Source: Staphylococcus chromogenes (GTDB lineage Bacteria; Bacillota; Bacilli; Staphylococcales; Staphylococcaceae). Taken from it: 64,000 nt of DNA. The translations under genes were made by a program, and so were the position numbers. This document shows, piece by piece, positions 40,023 through 50,956 of this stretch (positions are counted from its first letter, which is position 1; each line of letters starts with the position of its first letter). The stretch spans positions 1,302,001-1,366,000 of the forward strand of contig NZ_CP118953.1 of NCBI RefSeq assembly GCF_029024625.1, read 5' to 3'. The notes beneath the pieces are model-generated. The model did no database searches and was not told the origin of the DNA. It saw only the letters and a list, made by a program, of their open reading frames with translations.

Positions 40023-42725
40023 TTAATTGGCTAACTTTTTACGAAGTACTAGTTGTAAGATACCACCATGACGATAGTATTCGATTTCAACTTTTGAATC
40101 AAATCGTGCAAGTGCATTAAATTCAATAATTTGACCGTCTTCTTTTTTCGCTGTAACTTTGACTTCTTGGCCAGGTTCGATATTTTCTGTAATATCAACT
40201 GAAATATGTTCTGTGCCATCAAGGCCAAGTGCATCAGCGGAATCCCCTTGTTTGAATTGTAATGGTAATACACCCATCATCACAAGATTTGAACGGTGAA
40301 TACGTTCATAACTTTGCGCAATGACTGTTTTTACACCTAATAAATTCGTTCCTTTAGCTGCCCAGTCACGTGAAGAGCCCATACCATAGTCGTTACCAGC
40401 TAATACAACTAGACCTGTGCCATCTTCTTTATACTTCATGGCTGCATCATAAATGGACATCACTTCTTTTGTTGGCCAGTATGTTGTATAGCCACCTTCT
40501 GTACCTGGAGCTAATTGGTTTTTAATACGAATGTTTGCGAAAGTACCACGAACCATGACTTCGTGATTACCACGGCGTGAACCATAAGAGTTGAAATCAC
40601 GTGGAGAAACGCCATTATCTAATAAATATTTACCTGCTGGTGTATCTTTACCAATAGCACCCGCTGGTGAAATATGGTCTGTTGTTACAGAATCACCGAA
40701 TTTACCCATCACGCGTAAATCATTTAATGGAGCAATTTGACCCGGTTCTTTTGATAAACCTTGGAAGAAAGTAGGGTTTTGAATATACGTAGATGATGGA
40801 TCAAAATCATATAAAGGTTGATCTGTCGTTTCAATTTTGTTCCACAACTCGTTATTTTCGTATACGTTTTTATACTCTTCTTTAAATAATTCCGGTGTAA
40901 CTACGCTGTCTACTGCATCTGAAACTTCTTGAATAGAAGGCCAAATGTCTTTTAAGTAGACATCGTTACCTTGAGCGTCTTTACCAAGTGCTTCGTTTTG
41001 AAGGTCGATGTCCACTGTTCCAGCTAATGCGTATGCTACAACAAGTTGTGGTGAAGCAAGATAGTTCGCTTTTACTAATGGGTGAATACGTCCTTCAAAG
41101 TTACGGTTACCTGACAATACAGAAGTTACTAAAAGATCTTCTTTAGCCACTGCACGTTCAATTTCTTCAAGTAATGGTCCTGAGTTACCAATACATGTTG
41201 TACAGCCGTAACCTACTAGATTAAATCCTAATTGATCTAAATAGTCTTGTAAGCCCGCATCACGTAAATATCCAGTCACGACTTTTGAGCCAGGCGCTAA
41301 AGATGTTTTTACGTATTCAGGAACTTTTAAGCCTTTTTCAACAGCTTTTTTAGCAAGTAAACCTGCACCTAACATGACGTATGGATTAGATGTGTTCGTA
41401 CATGAAGTGATTGCGGCAATAGCAATATCTCCTGTTTTCATTTCAGTTGTACGACCATCTTTGAATTCGATTGTAGCTTTTTTATCAAATTCACTCTTAT
41501 CAAGTCCATGACCGTGGTTGCCTGCAGGTGCAGTCACTGATTTTTGGAAAGCATCTTTCATGTCGCTTAAGAAGATAAGGTCTTGTGGTCGTTTTGGACC
41601 TGATAATGAAGCTTCTACTGTAGATAAATCCAAATCAACAACATCAGTGTAATTTGGTTCAGCTGAAGCATCAAAGAACATATGATTTTCTTTTAAATAT
41701 TGGTCAACTGTTGCAATTTGTTCTTCTGAACGTCCAGTTAAGCGTAAATATTTTAATGTTTCATCATCAACTGGGAAGAAACCACATGTTGCACCGTATT
41801 CAGGCGCCATGTTTGCAATCGTTGCACGGTCTGCAAGTGGCAATTTTTCAACGCCTGGACCGAAAAATTCGACAAATTTGCCCACAACACCTTTTTTACG
41901 TAACAATTCAGTCACACGTAATGCAAGGTCTGTCGCTGTTGAACCTTGTGGTAATTCGTTTGTTAAACGTACGCCAATCACTTCTGGAATTGGGAAATAT
42001 GAAGGTTGACCAAGCATACCTGCTTCAGCTTCAATACCGCCAACGCCCCAGCCTAAGACACCAAGACCATTAATCATTGTCGTATGTGAGTCAGTACCAA
42101 CAAGTGTATCTGGGAAAGCAACTTGATCTCCCTCAATGTCACGGACATGGACCACATTTGCTAAGTATTCAAGGTTGACTTGGTGAACAATACCTGTTGC
42201 AGGTGGTACTGCATTATAGTTTTGAAAAGCTTTTGTTGCCCAATTCAAAAATTGGTAACGCTCATAGTTTCTTTCAAATTCTAATTTCATGTTACGTTCA
42301 AGTGCATCAGGATTTGCATAGCTATCCACTTGTACAGAGTGGTCAATAACTAAATCTACGGGCACTTCTGGATTGATTTTCGTTAAGTCTCCACCCACAT
42401 CATCCATTGCTTTACGTAATGACGCTAAGTCAACGACTGCCGGTACACCCGTAAAGTCTTGTAAGATAACACGAGATGGTTTAAAAGGAACTTCCCCTTT
42501 TTCATTTTCTTTGCCAAATGTAGATAAAGCTTTAATGTGTTCATCCGTAATGACAAATCCATCTTCTTGACGTAAAACCGATTCTAAAAGTACTCGAATT
42601 GAATAAGGTAAACGACTTACTTCTGTTAAACCTTGCTCTTCTAGAGATTTAAGGTCGTAATAAGTTAACGTTTTACCATTGACTTGAAATGACTTTTTAG
42701 CTTGCTCTTTTAATTTTGAAGCCAT
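40023..42725 (-). CDS. acnA: Aconitate hydratase A
   Basis: Aconitase interconverts citrate and isocitrate in the TCA cycle with a 4Fe-4S cluster. The 900-residue protein has the three cluster cysteines Cys442 ([12 protein letters not shown]), Cys508 and Cys511 ([12 protein letters not shown]), and the C-terminal swivel domain (about 690-900) with [10 protein letters not shown]. It is the AcnA/IRP1 type, which can also bind RNA when the cluster is lost. It is monocistronic with its own terminator. The upstream 276 bases before the betaine transporter gene hold its promoter; I could not fix it or a CcpA site with confidence. Confidence 0.97.
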   Translation of the reverse strand: MASKLKEQAKKSFQVNGKTLTYYDLKSLEEQGLTEVSRLPYSIRVLLESVLRQEDGFVITDEHIKALSTFGKENEKGEVPFKPSRVILQDFTGVPAVVDLASLRKAMDDVGGDLTKINPEVPVDLVIDHSVQVDSYANPDALERNMKLEFERNYERYQFLNWATKAFQNYNAVPPATGIVHQVNLEYLANVVHVRDIEGDQVAFPDTLVGTDSHTTMINGLGVLGWGVGGIEAEAGMLGQPSYFPIPEVIGVRLTNELPQGSTATDLALRVTELLRKKGVVGKFVEFFGPGVEKLPLADRATIANMAPEYGATCGFFPVDDETLKYLRLTGRSEEQIATVDQYLKENHMFFDASAEPNYTDVVDLDLSTVEASLSGPKRPQDLIFLSDMKDAFQKSVTAPAGNHGHGLDKSEFDKKATIEFKDGRTTEMKTGDIAIAAITSCTNTSNPYVMLGAGLLAKKAVEKGLKVPEYVKTSLAPGSKVVTGYLRDAGLQDYLDQLGFNLVGYGCTTCIGNSGPLLEEIERAVAKEDLLVTSVLSGNRNFEGRIHPLVKANYLASPQLVVAYALAGTVDIDLQNEALGKDAQGNDVYLKDIWPSIQEVSDAVDSVVTPELFKEEYKNVYENNELWNKIETTDQPLYDFDPSSTYIQNPTFFQGLSKEPGQIAPLNDLRVMGKFGDSVTTDHISPAGAIGKDTPAGKYLLDNGVSPRDFNSYGSRRGNHEVMVRGTFANIRIKNQLAPGTEGGYTTYWPTKEVMSIYDAAMKYKEDGTGLVVLAGNDYGMGSSRDWAAKGTNLLGVKTVIAQSYERIHRSNLVMMGVLPLQFKQGDSADALGLDGTEHISVDITENIEPGQEVKVTAKKEDGQIIEFNALARFDSKVEIEYYRHGGILQLVLRKKLAN

Positions 42726-42946
42726 AGAATATCCCCCCTGATATTATTATATGCCGTTACTTCAATTGTATAATTATCCTACTCTGAAAACAACAGTCTA
42801 CCTATGAAAACCCTTAATTCAATGTTTCGTCTTTTGAATCAGATATTATAAGTATAAATTATCAACCACATTGAGTGTAATAAGTATATTTTATCCAATC
42901 ACCTTATATCTCCATATAAACTCTCGTCGTTAAAGTGAAATAAAGC

Positions 42947-42990
42947 ATAAAAAAACTGATTACAAAGCGCATAAACTTTGTAATCAGTTG
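42947..42990 (-). terminator. Terminator of the BCCT transporter gene
   Basis: AACTGATTACAAAG (42954-42967) pairs perfectly with CTTTGTAATCAGTT (42976-42989). Leftward it runs into TTTTTATG. Confidence 0.88.
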
Positions 42991-43001
42991 TTTAAAGTCA
43001 A

Positions 43002-44636
43002 TTATCTTTCAGAATCTCGTAGTGACTTGCGTTTTGAGATCAGTTCTTCTTCGTAATCATTACGAGAATTTTCAACATATTCTTTTAAGCGGTGTTTATT
43101 GGGTGTTAACGTTAATCCTAAGAATTTACGTTCTTTGTTCGCATCTTTGTAGAAACTAATCATCATCAAAATGACGACAAATGAAAATGGCAACGCACTT
43201 ATAATCGCAGCGTTTTGCAGTGCCGTAAGACCTGCTTCACCATCACCGCCACCTGATAATAATAGAACAAATGCAATTAGTGATTGTGCAACACCCCATG
43301 TCACTTTAACAAAAGCGCTTGGATTTTGAGAACCAAATGTAGTTTGCATTCCTAATACAAATGTTGCAGAGTCTGCAGATGTAATAAAGAAAGAGGCAAT
43401 TAATAATAAAGCAATGATTGAGAGTACCATACCCATAGGCAGATGATGGAATACACCAAACAATTGCGTTTCAACTGACATATCGAAAATTTCTTTATGT
43501 TTTTTAGCCGTCTCAATACCTAGGACACCAAATACACTAAACCAGATAAAACTTACAATCACCGGTACTAATAAAACCCCTGAAATAAATTCACGAATTG
43601 AACGCCCTTTAGATACACGTGCGATAAACACACCAACGAATGGGCTCCAGCTTAACCACCAACCCCAATAATAGAGTGTCCAACTTGCCATCCACTCTCT
43701 TTTTTGAGGGTTAGTTGCAGCTGCATCAAAGCTATTAAATAAGAAAGAATTGAGCAAGCTACCTGTAGAACTGGTCAACATATTTAAAATTAAAATCGTC
43801 GGTCCAATAAATAATGCTGCGATTAATAAAACTGTACCTAAACCAATATTTAAATTACTTAAATATTGGATACCTTTACTTAAACCAGACCATGCACTCA
43901 TAATAAATAAAATCGTAACTACGACAATAATAATTGATTGCGTAATGATGTTGTTAGGAATATTAAATAAATAGTGTAAACCGCCAGCAATTTGTAAGGC
44001 GCCCATACCTAGTGATACAGCGACACCTACAACTGTAGCAAAAACAGCTAAAACATCAATCAATGTACCAATTGGCCCATCGACACGGTCCCCTAAAATA
44101 GGTCTCAACGTTTTTGAAAGGAGACCTGGTTCACCTTTTCTAAATTGAGAATAAGCTAGTGCTAAAGCGACAACACCATAAACTGCCCAAGCATGAAATC
44201 CCCAATGAAAGAATGTTGAACGCAGTGATTCAGTAAAAGCTTCTGTCGATTTCGGATCGGCATTCGGCGGAGAAGCAAAATGCGCAATCGGTTCTGCTGC
44301 ACCATAGAAAACTAGGCCAATTCCCATCCCTGCACTGAAGAGCATCGCAAACCAAGAAACCGTGTTGAATTCTGGTTTGTCATTAGGTCTTCCAAGTTTT
44401 AATTTACCAATTGGACTGAAAATTAAAAATACACAGAAGAATACGATAACCGTAGTCAAAATGAGATAATACCAACCTAATGTACTTGTAATCCAAGCAG
44501 TAATTGAGGAAGTAATACCTCCAAATTGTTTTGGTATAAGGACCCCAACTAATACAATCGCAAAAACAATAATTGAACTAAATATAAATACTGGTGAAAA
44601 CTTCTTACCATTTTGCTGTGGATTTGAAGAATTCAT
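43002..44636 (-). CDS. BCCT-family glycine betaine transporter (OpuD-like)
   Basis: This 544-residue secondary transporter of the betaine-choline-carnitine family imports compatible solutes during osmotic stress. Twelve membrane helices are visible, with the BCCT signatures GMGIGLVFYGAAEPI (about residues 97-111) and WTLYYWGWWLSWSPFVGVFIARVS (about 313-336), whose tryptophans form the betaine cage. The charged C-terminal tail (about 500-544) could sense osmotic state as in BetP. Substrate (betaine, proline betaine or choline) is inferred. The neighbouring mscL, a pressure-release channel, makes an osmotic pair in divergent orientation. Confidence 0.92.
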   Translation of the reverse strand: MNSSNPQQNGKKFSPVFIFSSIIVFAIVLVGVLIPKQFGGITSSITAWITSTLGWYYLILTTVIVFFCVFLIFSPIGKLKLGRPNDKPEFNTVSWFAMLFSAGMGIGLVFYGAAEPIAHFASPPNADPKSTEAFTESLRSTFFHWGFHAWAVYGVVALALAYSQFRKGEPGLLSKTLRPILGDRVDGPIGTLIDVLAVFATVVGVAVSLGMGALQIAGGLHYLFNIPNNIITQSIIIVVVTILFIMSAWSGLSKGIQYLSNLNIGLGTVLLIAALFIGPTILILNMLTSSTGSLLNSFLFNSFDAAATNPQKREWMASWTLYYWGWWLSWSPFVGVFIARVSKGRSIREFISGVLLVPVIVSFIWFSVFGVLGIETAKKHKEIFDMSVETQLFGVFHHLPMGMVLSIIALLLIASFFITSADSATFVLGMQTTFGSQNPSAFVKVTWGVAQSLIAFVLLLSGGGDGEAGLTALQNAAIISALPFSFVVILMMISFYKDANKERKFLGLTLTPNKHRLKEYVENSRNDYEEELISKRKSLRDSER

Positions 44637-44813
44637 ATCAATACCTACTCCCTTTCACTCTATTAAATTTTCAAAGATTAGTGCATTTTTATTAATTCTG
44701 TATATTTAAAGTGCTCAAACGCTAAAAATGCAATCGTCATATATACAATAACAAAACAACAAAACATAATCAACGTGGCATTACTATTTAGGTTTTTATA
44801 AAAAAATTGCTTG

Positions 44814-44841
44814 TTGCAATATTATGTTATTGAGGTATAAT
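44814..44841 (+). promoter_or_regulatory. mscL promoter
   Basis: TTGCAA (44814-44819), a 16-base spacer and a perfect TATAAT (44836-44841), 39 bases before the mscL ATG. Confidence 0.7.
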
Positions 44842-44880
44842 TTTTAAAGTGTTTGAAATATGACAAACAGGAGGAACATC

Positions 44881-45246
44881 ATGTTAAAAGAATTTAAAGA
44901 ATTTGCATTAAAAGGGAACGTGCTTGAACTTGCTGTTGCCGTAGTTATGGGAGCTGCTTTCAATAAGATTGTCACTTCTCTCGTTGAAAACGTAATTATG
45001 CCAGTCATCGGTCTTTTATTTGGTGAAATCGATTTCGCTAAAAATTGGACGATTTATGGTATTAAGTATGGTATCTTTATTCAATCTATTATCGACTTCA
45101 TTATCATTGCTTTTGCGTTATTTATCTTTATTAAAATCGCGAATACAATTGTTAAACCAAAAGAAGTTGTTGAAGAAATTGAAGAAAATACAGTTTTATT
45201 AACTGAAATTCGCGACTTATTACGTGAACAAAATAAAAAATCATAA
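44881..45246 (+). CDS. mscL: Large-conductance mechanosensitive channel
   Basis: MscL opens under high membrane tension and releases solutes on hypo-osmotic shock. The 121-residue protein has the N-terminal amphipathic helix ([15 protein letters not shown]), pore helix TM1 (about 15-40, [13 protein letters not shown]), a short periplasmic-side loop, TM2 (about 66-90) and the C-terminal helical bundle ending [15 protein letters not shown]. The ATG at 44881 follows an AGGAGG site; an upstream in-frame ATG is not supported. It is divergent from the betaine transporter gene, which works in the opposite osmotic direction. Confidence 0.96.
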   Translation: MLKEFKEFALKGNVLELAVAVVMGAAFNKIVTSLVENVIMPVIGLLFGEIDFAKNWTIYGIKYGIFIQSIIDFIIIAFALFIFIKIANTIVKPKEVVEEIEENTVLLTEIRDLLREQNKKS

Positions 45247-45404
45247 AACGATCTAAAAATATTCAAGAAGTTTTTTCTTATATTAAGAACTTCACCTTTG
45301 CCGACAGTTTTTTTATGTTTTTTTCAGTGAGTGTTATAACCTAAGTCAAAGGTCAAAAATTTGATGATGTGAAAGTATATATATGAACATAAGAATAGAA
45401 AAAT

Positions 45405-45432
45405 GAACTCCGCTTATAAACAGGCGGAGTTC
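45405..45432. terminator. Hairpin downstream of sbcC
   Basis: GAACTCCGC (45405-45413) pairs with GCGGAGTTC (45424-45432). It lies between convergent mscL and sbcC. T runs are weak on both sides, so terminator function is only likely. Confidence 0.55.
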
Positions 45433-45511
45433 AATGTTATGATCAACTATATAATTAATGTGCGCTAATATGTCTCAAGTGGAGATGAATCTCTTATCCC
45501 TTAAACTCATA

Positions 45512-48500
45512 TTACTCATTATGCTTGATAGTTGTTGAGCTATAATATTGAGATGAATTTACCTCCAATATTAATGGAATACGATTTTTTAATTCTGTGA
45601 CGTGTGAAATAATACCGACTAGTCGACCACTTGCTTGTAAGTGTATCAATGTATCTAGCGCTGTTTCTAATGTTTCTTGATCTAACGTACCAAATCCTTC
45701 ATCAATAAACATTGCATCCAGTGAAATCCCTCCTTGTTCATTTTGAACGACTTCACTAAGACCTAATGCTAATGCTAAAGAAGCCTGAAAAGTTTCCCCA
45801 CCAGAAAGAGAAGTAATATGTCGCGTTTGATTAGAATAATAATCGTAAACTTCGATTTCAAGACCGCTATAACCTCTACCTTTATCCCCTTTACGAACCA
45901 ACTCGTAACGTTGTCCTGTCATATTAAGTAAACGCTTATTTGCCGATTCTAAGATATGTTCTAAATAATAAATCAACACATAGTTTTCTAATGTTAAATT
46001 TTGCTGATTTTTCCCAGAAATGACTTCTGCTAAATGGAATAGTGAACGGTGTTCAGACATCGCTTGTTGAATCTCATTCAATATTTGCTCAATTTTTTGT
46101 GTTTTAACTTTATTTTGTTGAATTTGAAATTGAGTTTCATTGAATTGTTGTGTGACATCCGCAAGCTTTTCTTGAACAGATGTATACTCATTTTGTAAAG
46201 TTTCAAGTGGTTGTTTGGGGAGCTCTTGCAATTTTTGATATACGGATTCTTTTTGTGCAGTATATTTTTGAAGTGCTTGATGATACTGTTGCACACGCAT
46301 TTCTAATGCTTGAACTTCATGAGCTTCAGTCATTAATTGTTCCAATTCTGAAACTGACTTTATATTTAATTTTTTCATTTCTTCATGAAGTGTTGAATTT
46401 AATTTTTGTTCTTGCGCTTGAAGTGAAGTCGCACGTTCTCGTTGATGTTTTAAATCATTTTCAAATATATTGTAGTGACCCTGAAGTTCTTGTACTGCAT
46501 TTTTTAATTCTTCATAAGTTTTTGTAAAAACGTTAACTTCTAGCTCCATTTTTTCATAAGTTGATTTGAAGTCATCATACTGATCAAAATCAGTATCGTC
46601 TTTAAATTGTTTTACTTTTTGCATGGCCATCTCAAGTTGATATTGATTCAACTCAATGTGTTGTTTCAATTCTTGATATTGTGCTTCTTGCTCTTGCTTT
46701 TTCGTTTTAAGCTTTTCAAAATTTAATTTTGCTTCCGCCATTTCTTCTAACTGTTCTTCGCATTTATTCTTTAACACCGTTAGTTCTCTCTTTTTTGATT
46801 CAACATTTTGCACATCTTTTAACGTTTCAAGCTGAGATTGAATTTGTTCTAACGTTGCTTTCTTCTTAATTAATTGCTTTTCAATTTGACGCAGTTGCTG
46901 GTCTATGCCATCATTTTCTTTTAGTTTTTCCCTCAAGGGTTCAACTTGGTGGACTGCATCTAATTCATGAACAATTTGACCACAAACAGGACACGGTTCG
47001 GCTAATTGTATCTCTGATTGTAACGTTTGAATCATTTTATCATGTGACAAGATGGATTGATCTGTTTTAGAAAATACATGCTTTTTCTCTTCCAGCTGTT
47101 TTGTCTTAATTTCCAGTTCATCAATTTCACTTTTAAGTGATTTTTGTTCGGTTTCATGTTTAAGTTTCAATTGATATTGTTGTTCAGTAAATTCGATTTT
47201 TTCTAACTCAGTTCTTAAACTAAAATGATGCTCTTTCAGACTATCCATTTGCTCGAAATCAAATGTTTGGTCTTTATATTTTTCCATCGTGCGTTGATAT
47301 TGTTGTTCTAAATCAGTCAAATCCTTTTGTGACTGTTTAATTTTATTGCCCAAAGCATTTTGCTTTTCAAAAGCCTTTTGCATCTCACGCTCGTTCTGAT
47401 AGTAATAATGCGTGTTCTTAAGTGTTTGTGTTTTTATATCTATTTCCGTTTGTTGTGAATCTAACTGCTTGAGCTGCTTTTGCTGTTCATTCATCTTATT
47501 TTTAAGCGCTTCACTTTTACTTTGAAGCGCTTTAATACTAGATTCATTGGTGGCGTGTTCTTTTTTTACTTCCTCTCGCTCATTTAATGTATGTAATGCG
47601 AACTGACTTTGTTTTAATATATGAATTTTTTGTTCTAATTGCTGTATTTGTTCTTTTTCAGTCTCTAACGAAGTCAATTGTTGTGTGACTGTATTGTACT
47701 CTTGTTGTAGTTGTCGTCTTAAAGTTTCTTGATCCAAACATTCCTGTATATGTTTTAATTGTTTTTCGAGTTCTAATTTCTTTTGAGATAAGCGTGATAT
47801 CTTTTGTTCTCCAATCGCTTCAAAGATAGGAATGACCTCACGAATTTTTTCGTGCTGATGGATATCTATGTGTCGATATTCATTTAAAGTGTCGTCTTCT
47901 AAAGTATAGAGATCATGCCAATATGTCTCCAATTTATTTGAAGTTTTATCCATTTCATTTTGAATAGACTTCGTTTTTTCTTTTAGTTCATTTTTTAAAT
48001 CTTCATACATTACTGTATTAAAGAGGGTTCTTAAAATTGATTGTTTATCCTGACTTTTAGAAACTAAAAATGATTTAAACTCACCTTGAGGGAGGATAAA
48101 TAACTGCCTAAATTGATCCACTTTAAGATTCAATAATTCTTGTAAAAATTGATTGCCTGCATTGATTTTACTTTCAAGCAATATCTCTTGATTATTTTTG
48201 TATTGATAAACTTCAAGAATCCCTTTTGTTTCACTTTTTTTATTCGGTTTTGTAAAAGCGGCCGTACGTATCACTTTATACCGTTGTTGATGAATTTCAA
48301 ATTCATAAGTGACTTTTAATGGCAATTCAGGTGATGCAAAATGGCTACGCAATTGAGCAACTTCACGAGAAGTCGTTGATGCTCTGCCATACAATGCATA
48401 GACGATCGCATCAAAAATCATTGTCTTTCCAGAACCTGTTTTTCCACTAATTAAAAATAGTTGATTCGTTTGAATTTGCTTAAAGTCGATAGATTCATTC

Positions 48501-48544
48501 AAAAAAGGACCAAAGTTTTCAAGTTTTAAGAATAACGGTCTCAT
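45512..48544 (-). CDS. sbcC: Exonuclease subunit SbcC
   Basis: SbcC is the SMC/Rad50-like ATPase of the SbcCD nuclease that opens hairpins and protein-blocked DNA ends. The 1010-residue protein has Walker A GKTGSGKT (34-41), two long coiled coils (about 180-500 and 540-830), a zinc hook CPVCG near residue 515, and a C-terminal half-ATPase with SGGETFQ and FIDEGFGTLD. The gene begins one base after the sbcD stop region (GTAAGATG), so it is translated from the same SOS-inducible mRNA. S. aureus SbcC is nearly the same length. Confidence 0.96.
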   Translation of the reverse strand: MRPLFLKLENFGPFLNESIDFKQIQTNQLFLISGKTGSGKTMIFDAIVYALYGRASTTSREVAQLRSHFASPELPLKVTYEFEIHQQRYKVIRTAAFTKPNKKSETKGILEVYQYKNNQEILLESKINAGNQFLQELLNLKVDQFRQLFILPQGEFKSFLVSKSQDKQSILRTLFNTVMYEDLKNELKEKTKSIQNEMDKTSNKLETYWHDLYTLEDDTLNEYRHIDIHQHEKIREVIPIFEAIGEQKISRLSQKKLELEKQLKHIQECLDQETLRRQLQQEYNTVTQQLTSLETEKEQIQQLEQKIHILKQSQFALHTLNEREEVKKEHATNESSIKALQSKSEALKNKMNEQQKQLKQLDSQQTEIDIKTQTLKNTHYYYQNEREMQKAFEKQNALGNKIKQSQKDLTDLEQQYQRTMEKYKDQTFDFEQMDSLKEHHFSLRTELEKIEFTEQQYQLKLKHETEQKSLKSEIDELEIKTKQLEEKKHVFSKTDQSILSHDKMIQTLQSEIQLAEPCPVCGQIVHELDAVHQVEPLREKLKENDGIDQQLRQIEKQLIKKKATLEQIQSQLETLKDVQNVESKKRELTVLKNKCEEQLEEMAEAKLNFEKLKTKKQEQEAQYQELKQHIELNQYQLEMAMQKVKQFKDDTDFDQYDDFKSTYEKMELEVNVFTKTYEELKNAVQELQGHYNIFENDLKHQRERATSLQAQEQKLNSTLHEEMKKLNIKSVSELEQLMTEAHEVQALEMRVQQYHQALQKYTAQKESVYQKLQELPKQPLETLQNEYTSVQEKLADVTQQFNETQFQIQQNKVKTQKIEQILNEIQQAMSEHRSLFHLAEVISGKNQQNLTLENYVLIYYLEHILESANKRLLNMTGQRYELVRKGDKGRGYSGLEIEVYDYYSNQTRHITSLSGGETFQASLALALGLSEVVQNEQGGISLDAMFIDEGFGTLDQETLETALDTLIHLQASGRLVGIISHVTELKNRIPLILEVNSSQYYSSTTIKHNE

Positions 48545-48545
48545 C

Positions 48546-49664
48546 TTACTGCTCCTCTCCGTAATGATTCAAAAACGATGTAATGTTTTTTTCTTGCACA
48601 TCATCAAGAGATTCCTCAGTTAAATCTTTATAAAATGAATTCACAATTTCCATAGGCTTCATTTTTTTTATATTCTTTGTCGCGCGCTCTTGTGATGAAA
48701 TCTCTTTCACTTGTTGCGTTAAAGCAAGCGTATTCGGAAATTGTTGCTTCAATTGTTGCATAGGGTCTTTCACAAACTCTAATTCAGATAAATGAAAATG
48801 AAAATAATCTTCTTGATGATCAAATGAAAATTTACCATGTATGGCATTATGAAATGACGTCTCCACAAAAGAGAGTTTTCTTTTCGGCATTAATTGTATA
48901 AATCGTTGTGTCATTTCATCATCTAAAATTTGAAAACATCGAAAACCTTTAGGCTGGTTCACTTCAGAAAATGAATATTGTAGTAAAGAACCACTATAAT
49001 AAATATTGCTTTGATTTAAAGCGAAAGGGTGATGAATATGACCTAACATGACCGCATCAAATCCCTCTAAAATGGAGGGGGCGACACTTTCAATTGTCCC
49101 CACTGTAATCTCTCTTTCAGAATCGCTTTTTGGTGCACCATACACTGTAAAATGCCCCACTAAAATATTATGAAATGATGCATCAAGTTTTGGTTTAATC
49201 ATAGCAATCAATTGTGCTACAGCATCTTCGTAAGTCGTGAGCGTGACATCTAAATATTGACGTGCTTCTGCAAGTGTAAAAAATGGCATTGTAAATATTC
49301 GCACGTTACCAAATTGAATAGGATTTAGAAAATCTTCAATTTCTGTACGGATAAATAACTCATTTTTTTGAAACCAGTTGGAACCGTATCTTAAACGTGC
49401 TTTTCCATCATGATTACCATTTATGATCACAGTAGGAATACCCAATTCAATATTAATTTGCGCAATGGTTTCCTCCATCAATGTAATGGCACGTTTACTC
49501 GGCATAGAGGTATCAAAAATATCCCCTGCAATAATGACCACATCTGGACATTCTTTCTCTACTTTTTTGATAAATTCATCTAATATATAAGATTGATCTT
49601 CTAGAAAAGATTGGCCATTTAATACTTTTCCTAAATGCCAATCAGCTGTATGTATTACTTTCAT
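48546..49664 (-). CDS. sbcD: Exonuclease subunit SbcD
   Basis: SbcD is the Mre11-like nuclease subunit. The 372-residue protein has the phosphoesterase motifs DWHLGK (Asp8, His10), GDIFD (about 47-51), GNHDGK (about 84-89) and GHFTVYG / GHIHHPF in the second half, which bind two Mn ions. The C-terminus (about 260-372) holds the SbcC-binding helices. It is first in sbcD-sbcC. A LexA box overlaps the likely start site, so the nuclease should rise on DNA damage. Confidence 0.96.
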   Translation of the reverse strand: MKVIHTADWHLGKVLNGQSFLEDQSYILDEFIKKVEKECPDVVIIAGDIFDTSMPSKRAITLMEETIAQINIELGIPTVIINGNHDGKARLRYGSNWFQKNELFIRTEIEDFLNPIQFGNVRIFTMPFFTLAEARQYLDVTLTTYEDAVAQLIAMIKPKLDASFHNILVGHFTVYGAPKSDSEREITVGTIESVAPSILEGFDAVMLGHIHHPFALNQSNIYYSGSLLQYSFSEVNQPKGFRCFQILDDEMTQRFIQLMPKRKLSFVETSFHNAIHGKFSFDHQEDYFHFHLSELEFVKDPMQQLKQQFPNTLALTQQVKEISSQERATKNIKKMKPMEIVNSFYKDLTEESLDDVQEKNITSFLNHYGEEQ

Positions 49665-49675
49665 ATCCTCACCCC

Positions 49676-49689
49676 AGAACGTTTGTTCT
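49676..49689. promoter_or_regulatory. LexA box before sbcD
   Basis: AGAACGTTTGTTCT is symmetrical in its arms (AGAAC/GTTCT) and matches the SOS consensus except for the outermost bases. On the minus strand it follows a promoter-like TTGGAA-17-TATTAG, so LexA would cover the start site. Confidence 0.78.
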
Positions 49690-49725
49690 AATAAATTTTA
49701 TTAAAGTTTTTTCCAATACGCAAGC

Positions 49726-49781
49726 AAAAACCGAGCAAAGTGAATCACAGAACATCATCGTCAACTGTGAAGTTTGCTCGG
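49726..49781 (-). terminator. ccdC terminator
   Basis: CCGAGCAAA (49731-49739) pairs with TTTGCTCGG (49773-49781), with an inner CACAG/CTGTG stem; leftward it ends in TTTTTG. Confidence 0.8.
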
Positions 49782-49808
49782 CACACAATGAACTTATGCA
49801 ATCATAAA

Positions 49809-50282
49809 TTATAAAGATTGCGCTAAATTTCGTTTGATTTTGTTATATCGTTGTAGCATAGCGATGCGCCACGGCACCAACATACTAAATGCTAAGAGGA
49901 AAAACATCCCTGCTAACTCACCTGGATCAACTGAATTTCCAATAAAGACTTTTAAAAGCGTTCTAAGAATCAGTAAAGAAATTAAAATCACTGGAAAAGC
50001 TTTTGATTTTTTTAAATATATACGTTCATCTTTGACTTCAAAATGAGAAGTTAAAATTAACACTGATGAGAAAATGACTCCTAAAATCACTGATTCTAAA
50101 ATCTCTGTCCCAGTCAATCTAAAATAGGGGACTACGTACATTAAAGCACCAGTAGCCATGAAAAATGGGGGTAAAATTATTTTTTTTGCATTTACTGGAT
50201 ACTTTTGCGCCTTCATACGTATAAAAATCACCACTGCCCCCATAAAAAAAGCGACTAAAATAGATAGTACTAAATACGTCAT
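49809..50282 (-). CDS. CcdC family membrane protein
   Basis: This 157-residue protein has five predicted membrane helices (about 2-21, 35-52, 62-81, 95-112 and 120-141) and matches the CcdC / DUF1453 family, first named from a Bacillus gene next to cytochrome c maturation gene ccdA. Deletion in Bacillus is not known to block cytochrome c formation, so the name says little about function. No ccdA or response-regulator partner is present here. A good AAGGAGAC site precedes the start and a strong terminator follows the stop. Confidence 0.8.
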   Translation of the reverse strand: MTYLVLSILVAFFMGAVVIFIRMKAQKYPVNAKKIILPPFFMATGALMYVVPYFRLTGTEILESVILGVIFSSVLILTSHFEVKDERIYLKKSKAFPVILISLLILRTLLKVFIGNSVDPGELAGMFFLLAFSMLVPWRIAMLQRYNKIKRNLAQSL

Positions 50283-50399
50283 GAATACGTCTCCTTTAAC
50301 AGTTAACCCTTAATATGCGTATTATATCATATTCAAACTCATAAATAACTTCAGGTAACCTCAAAAAAATCAAAGGAAAAATGTTACCTGAACCAAAAT

Positions 50400-50442
50400 A
50401 GCAAGGAATTCAGAATTTTTACAAACTCTTGAATCCCTTGCT
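50400..50442 (-). terminator. yneF terminator
   Basis: AGCAAGG...ATTCA (50400-50412) pairs with TGAAT...CCTTGCT (50430-50442) around a T-rich loop, just after the yneF stop. A second hairpin, CAGGTAAC/GTTACCTG, lies at about 50352-50391. Confidence 0.65.
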
Positions 50443-50461
50443 ATTAGTGCGTTTAAGGATA

Positions 50462-50689
50462 TTAAATCTTTTTATCCATATTTTTATTCATCATTGTCAT
50501 CATTTGGTTAATCTTTTTCTGAGATGGTTTTTGACCCATTTGCATCATCATCATACGTAACATTTCTTCATTAATAGGTGGATTTTTCTTCAAATAATCC
50601 ATCATATATTTACGCGCGAGAAAGAAACCACCCACAAGTCCAATGATAAGTGCAAGTACAATTAATAAAATTGCCAACCATGTAGCCAT
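50462..50689 (-). CDS. yneF: UPF0154 membrane protein YneF
   Basis: This 75-residue protein has one N-terminal membrane helix (about residues 3-24, [22 protein letters not shown]) followed by a basic, methionine-rich tail with the conserved [17 protein letters not shown] stretch. This is the UPF0154 / YneF family, conserved in Firmicutes and of unknown function. The ATG at 50689 is preceded by GTGGGTGA. It sits between tkt and ccdC, in the same neighbourhood as in Bacillus and S. aureus. The high Met content (about one in five in the tail) is a family feature. Confidence 0.88.
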   Translation of the reverse strand: MATWLAILLIVLALIIGLVGGFFLARKYMMDYLKKNPPINEEMLRMMMMQMGQKPSQKKINQMMTMMNKNMDKKI

Positions 50690-50822
50690 TATTTCACCCA
50701 CTTTCTCTATCCTTTTGCATTTTACTAAAATTAATACAAGTTTTCAAGGTCATTCTAAATATTCACAAAGCCGCATCTCGTCAAATTGCTTTTCGATATT
50801 AATTTCTTCCTAAAAACAAGAA

Positions 50823-50863
50823 AGATGGAATGATGTTATCAAATGTAAGACATCATTCCATCT
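50823..50863 (-). terminator. tkt terminator
   Basis: The perfect 14-base stem AGATGGAATGATGT (50823-50836) with ACATCATTCCATCT (50850-50863) ends leftward in TTTCTTGTTTTT. Confidence 0.85.
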
Positions 50864-50956
50864 CTATATTTCTCACTTTTGATTTCTATAAATATATTAA
50901 AGTTAATCGTTAAACAAGAGCGTGGTCTTTGATATTAGCTTTATATTTAATAAGCC

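Noticed and set aside
41654..42073. 139-codon frame opposite acnA
   Set aside because: Antisense shadow of a highly expressed gene with biased codons; composition (Gln/Leu/His rich) is not protein-like.
45247..45404. Possible small RNA downstream of mscL
   Set aside because: Only a weak GAAGTT/AACTTC pairing and no promoter of quality; cannot be supported.
46180..46527. 115-codon frame opposite sbcC
   Set aside because: It mirrors the coiled-coil codons of sbcC and gives hydrophobic low-complexity sequence with no ribosome site; a shadow frame.
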